NCBI GenBank assembly: GCA_029259935.1
Contig: JAJDEH010000454.1
Coordinates: forward strand, 1-26,141
Source: Planctomycetota bacterium
GTDB lineage: Bacteria > Planctomycetota > Planctomycetia > Pirellulales > Pirellulaceae
Length of the DNA stretch: 26,141 nt
Direction of reading: 5' to 3'
Part shown: positions 23,614-26,141 of the stretch, one piece after another
Layout: each line of letters starts with the position of its first letter
Position numbering within the stretch: the first letter of the stretch is position 1
Position numbers and translations under genes: made by a program
Notes under the pieces: generated by a model
Told to the model about the DNA's origin: nothing
Databases searched by the model: none
The model's input: only the letters and a program-made list of their open reading frames with translations

Positions 23614-24228
23614 ATGTCCGATTTGAAAGTCGACCAATCGGTGATCGTCTCGGGGGAAAGCGTCGCAAGCGACGATCCATACGACATCGTTAATTCCAAC
23701 ATCGCCTTCCTCCAGGTTCGTTGTGTCAGGCGTTGCCCATCATTTCCGACCATGAAAGTGTTTCCCGTGCACATTGAACGCGGAATTCTGAAATCGCTGC
23801 TGTTCGGCATGGTTGGCTTCCTCATCCCAGTCGCTGTCCTGGGAACGATCGCGGCTTGCGAATTTGCTTTTGTCGAGACCCACCCGCTGGACCGCGAAAA
23901 AAATATCCAGAGTCTGCCATCATTGATTTTCACGCCCGCCTTGGGTTGCGGCATTGTATTCGCATTGGCGGCGTTCGCCTCATTCACGCCGAATTCTGGC
24001 GTCAGCTTTCTTCGATCATTGCTGATAATCGGGTCGGTCGTCGTACTCGCACTATTTGCGATGCAACCCGACGTGCGATACAAAATGCCGAACGCAAATG
24101 CATGGATCGAATTCGTCGTGCCTTTGGTTGCTGGAGGGGTTGCATCGGTCATGATTATTGCCTCTCGCTTATTGAAGCGTGGAGTTCACTTGGCTGATGT
24201 GCCGAAGGATCCCAACAAACGAAAATGA
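23614..24228 (+). CDS. Small integral membrane protein of unknown function
   Basis: I do not recognise a family. The product of about 204 residues has a soluble N-terminal region (about 1-60, acidic, with two close cysteines) and four hydrophobic segments: SLLFGMVGFLIPVAVLGTIAA, LIFTPALGCGIVFALAAFASF, FLRSLLIIGSVVVLALFA and FVVPLVAGGVASVMIIAS. The C-terminus is short and basic (DPNKRK). The ATG at 23614 is chosen tentatively; a TTG at 23575 or an ATG at 23752 are possible, and none has a strong Shine-Dalgarno. A long open frame on the opposite strand (23547-24152) lacks such organised hydrophobic segments and is taken as the shadow. It follows the GNAT gene by 90 bases on the same strand. Confidence 0.6.
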   Translation: MSDLKVDQSVIVSGESVASDDPYDIVNSNIAFLQVRCVRRCPSFPTMKVFPVHIERGILKSLLFGMVGFLIPVAVLGTIAACEFAFVETHPLDREKNIQSLPSLIFTPALGCGIVFALAAFASFTPNSGVSFLRSLLIIGSVVVLALFAMQPDVRYKMPNANAWIEFVVPLVAGGVASVMIIASRLLKRGVHLADVPKDPNKRK

Positions 24229-24683
24229 GTTGTTCGTCATGGCCACGGGCTAATAGGGCTTTGGCTGGTCCGTTTGAGTTGAGGCGGGCGATCGTTGCAT
24301 CCACATGCACAGCACAAAAGCGCCAGGAACTGCCGATACCGATGAAGAGCCTGGCTTCTAGCGGGGCCCGCCCGTCGAATTGAACGGAGTGATGCCACAG
24401 TTTGGCGGGGACGCAAGCTGACAAGGAAAATGCTCTAGGTAATTCGTAACGATTGGTTTACTCTTTGCAAATCTTACAATTCAGGGCTGGGCATCGTAAT
24501 TTTGTAACCTATTAAAAACGAGGTTCGTCATTCATAACGACTTGTAAACCCGGTAATTCTGTCCGCGGATTCAGAACTCGGAAGGTGATTGGCTCGCCAT
24601 TTGCGACCCCAGAGGGCCGAGCCAGTCGATTCGATTGCAGGAAGTAATCGAACCATCCATCCCGCATTTTCAATGGAGTGATC
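24229..24683 (+). other. 455-bp intergenic region with two leader hairpins
   Basis: No gene here is convincing; an 89-codon minus-strand frame across 24155-24424 shows no family feature and overlaps the membrane-protein gene. Near the 3' side, TGGCTCG (24590-24596) pairs with CGAGCCA (24618-24624), and TTCGATT (24630-24636) pairs with AATCGAA (24646-24652), ending 31 bases before the next start. A weak promoter (TTGGTT, 16 bp, TACAAT) can be read near 24454-24481, which would place both hairpins in the mRNA leader. Function unknown. Confidence 0.3.
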
Positions 24684-25949
24684 ATGAGCAAGGAAGCTCG
24701 TCTGTTCAGTGCCGCGCTGATCGCGTTGGCCGTGCTGTCGATGGGAGCCAGCTATCGGACCCAAAACTTTGTTGTCACTGCCGCTACGCCGCAGCTAGCT
24801 CGCGAAATTTGCGAAAAAGCGGAAAGCGACCGCCGCGAGTTGGCCATTGAATGGCTCGGCTCGGAGTTGCCGCCCTGGCGTCAACCTTGTCCGATTTCCG
24901 TTCAATCCGCGCCGAACATGGGCGCGGGTGGGGCGACCAGCTTTAGTTTCAACCGCGGACGTCCCTTCGGCTGGACCATGTCGATTCAAGGGTCCCGCGA
25001 ACGGCTGCTGGATTCAGTCGTGCCGCATGAGGTAACTCACACGATCTTCGCCACGCATTTCGGACGCCCCTTGCCCCGCTGGGCCGATGAAGGCGCTTGC
25101 ACGACGGTCGAGCATTCCAGCGAGAAGAAACGGCAGGAACGCAACCTGATCGAGTTTCTAACCACCAACCGCGGCATTGCTTTCAATCGCATGTTTGCCA
25201 TGAAAGAGTATCCCCGCGATGTCTTGCCGCTGTACGCTCAAGGCTTTTCACTGGCCCGATATCTGATCCAACAAGGTGGCAAGCGGAAGTTCGTGAAGTT
25301 CGTCGGCGACGGAATGGACTCGCGAAATTGGCCGGCTTCGACGCAAAAGCACTATGGCTTCCAGGATCTTTCCCAGTTGCAAATGACTTGGCTCGAGTGG
25401 GTCCGGCGCGGCAGTCCATTGCAAGGCACTTCACCTTCGGGCGAACTGCTTGTCAGCAACAACCCCTCGACGAAAAGCCAGACACAGCTTGCCTCAGCGA
25501 CTTCGCCGTTGCCCAAGCAAACGCCCATAAATTCCATCGCCCCCACATCCAAGATGGCTGCCCGAACCGTGCCCGTGCAACCGCGTGAAACCGAACAGAT
25601 GGCCGCCACGCCGGCGGGTCAGAGTTGGTATGTTCGGCAACGCAACTCGGTTGGCGCGAAGAGTACCGCGGTGGCCAGCGCGCCGCGCGCAGTCACGACT
25701 CCCTCATCTCCTAGCGCGACGCCTTCGCCTAGTGTTCCTTCCGGATTGCAATGGCGGGCCGGCGGCTACCAACCCGGTTCGATCGGACGAAGTAGTTCGG
25801 CCATGACCTCGTTGTCTCGTCCCCAACCGGTAGGTCGACCTCAACAGCGAGTGCTGGAGAGGTCTTCGCAAAACCAGCCAACAACCGCACCCAGTGGATC
25901 GGGCTATTTGCAGGACGCGTCCATGCAAGGAAGCACCTTCCGCCGCTGA
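24684..25949 (+). CDS. Secreted gluzincin-like peptidase with Ser/Thr/Pro-rich tail
   Basis: The 421-residue protein begins with an export signal (LFSAALIALAVLSMGAS). A compact N-terminal domain contains VVPHEVTHTIFATHFGRPLPRWADEGACTTVEH (about 112-144): HEVTH is an HExxH zinc motif and the ADEG glutamate 18 residues later is the expected third ligand, as in peptidase MA-like gluzincins. The helical region that follows (LPLYAQGFSLARYLIQQGG) fits the same fold. From about 250 onward the chain is Ser/Thr/Pro/Gln-rich and probably disordered, perhaps a wall-spanning or linker segment. The ATG at 24684 has GGAG five bases upstream; a GTG at 24678 would overlap that site. It is unlike the metallopeptidase at 6214 outside the zinc motif. 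The substrate is unknown. Confidence 0.75.
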   Translation: MSKEARLFSAALIALAVLSMGASYRTQNFVVTAATPQLAREICEKAESDRRELAIEWLGSELPPWRQPCPISVQSAPNMGAGGATSFSFNRGRPFGWTMSIQGSRERLLDSVVPHEVTHTIFATHFGRPLPRWADEGACTTVEHSSEKKRQERNLIEFLTTNRGIAFNRMFAMKEYPRDVLPLYAQGFSLARYLIQQGGKRKFVKFVGDGMDSRNWPASTQKHYGFQDLSQLQMTWLEWVRRGSPLQGTSPSGELLVSNNPSTKSQTQLASATSPLPKQTPINSIAPTSKMAARTVPVQPRETEQMAATPAGQSWYVRQRNSVGAKSTAVASAPRAVTTPSSPSATPSPSVPSGLQWRAGGYQPGSIGRSSSAMTSLSRPQPVGRPQQRVLERSSQNQPTTAPSGSGYLQDASMQGSTFRR

Positions 25950-25977
25950 CCGCGAGGTGTGATCGGATCCTGTTCTG

Positions 25978-25992
25978 CCCCTTGATAAGGGG
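25978..25992. terminator. Short hairpin between peptidase gene and transposase remnant
   Basis: CCCCTT-GAT-AAGGGG forms a 6-bp stem about 30 bases after the peptidase stop. It may be a terminator, or part of the terminal repeat of the insertion sequence whose transposase ends at 26009. Confidence 0.35.
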
Positions 25993-26008
25993 GAGCTAGA
26001 GCTTAGGT

Positions 26009-26141
26009 TTAGCCACATTTTTTGTATTTTGATTTTGCAACGTCGTATCCCAGGACCATGGGTAAAAGTTCCTTCCATCCTTCCCAGATGACTTGCCAGC
26101 CAGGTGGGTGATCGTGTTTGCGGTTTTGGTGGCCGCCCAGT
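26009..26141 (-). CDS. IS4/Tn5-like transposase, C-terminal part (runs off the window)
   Basis: On the minus strand the frame entering from the edge reads LGGHQNRKHDHPPGWQVIWE, then GWKELLPMVLGYDVAKSKYKKCG and stop (TAA at 26011-26009), 43 residues. LGG...RK.D..PGW..IW.G...L..M..GY is the C-terminal signature I associate with IS4/Tn5-type DDE transposases. The catalytic part lies outside the window, so intactness cannot be judged. The element ends somewhere in 25950-26008; the preceding peptidase gene is complete. Confidence 0.7.
   Translation of the reverse strand, partial: LGGHQNRKHDHPPGWQVIWEGWKELLPMVLGYDVAKSKYKKCG

Noticed and set aside
23547..24152. 201-codon minus-strand frame opposite the membrane protein
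   Set aside because: Composition is Thr/Asn/Pro-rich without organised segments, whereas the plus frame has four clear membrane helices. The choice is not certain.
24155..24424. 89-codon minus-strand frame
   Set aside because: Overlaps the end of the membrane-protein gene and has no recognisable feature or clear ribosome binding site; possibly a decayed fragment.

Overview
The window looks like a chromosomal segment of a Planctomycetota bacterium, probably Pirellulales-like. The cues are a DUF1501 gene next to a DUF1549/DUF1553 gene, a ResB-CcsA fusion, a Lys/Ala-rich histone H1-like protein with an N-terminus I know from planctomycetes, a multi-EF-hand lipoprotein, a LamG glycoside-hydrolase-like protein, and frequent GTG/TTG starts. 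No rRNA, tRNA or true CRISPR array was seen. Family calls come from reading the proteins, not from database searches.

Layout. Positions 1-134 look like the end of an insertion sequence: an edge CDS whose ribosome binding site lies in a hairpin. It abuts a DUF6807 (PmoA-like) gene that lacks its C-terminal half. Next is a minus-strand operon (5905 down to 126): duplicated-domain lipoprotein, ResB-CcsA cytochrome c assembly protein, truncated DUF6807. A promoter with a perfect TATAAT lies upstream. On the plus strand follow a secreted zinc metallopeptidase (6214-7116) and a tightly coupled trio at 7306-8389: H1-like protein, thioredoxin-fold protein, and a 77-residue SelW/Rdx protein with an in-frame TGA at the redox position. 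That reading frame is invisible to ordinary ORF calling. A nested palindrome (8491-8548) separates it from two GT4 glycosyltransferases (8564-11059). Then come DUF1501 with a large C-terminal extension (11155-13257), DUF1549/DUF1553 (13421-14977) and an 11-EF-hand lipoprotein (15116-17026) that starts inside REP-like hairpins.

Positions 17044-19396 (minus strand) hold an acyl carrier protein with an unusual SSL phosphopantetheine motif, an eight-copy alternating repeat array (17443-17819), an Rrf2-family regulator and an assimilatory APS reductase (cysH). The cysH promoter region is rich in inverted repeats. A 1139-residue LamG/TIM-barrel-like secreted protein (19397-22816, minus) is followed on the plus strand by a GNAT acetyltransferase, a small membrane protein and a secreted gluzincin-like peptidase. 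The right edge (26009-26141, minus) is the C-terminus of an IS4/Tn5-like transposase.

The most notable item is the probable selenoprotein at 8156-8389. It has Cys8-Ala-Ala-Sec11, the conserved downstream Rdx signature, and a bacterial SECIS-like hairpin at the right distance from the UGA. It is translationally coupled to a thioredoxin-like gene, which suggests a small thiol/selenol redox module.
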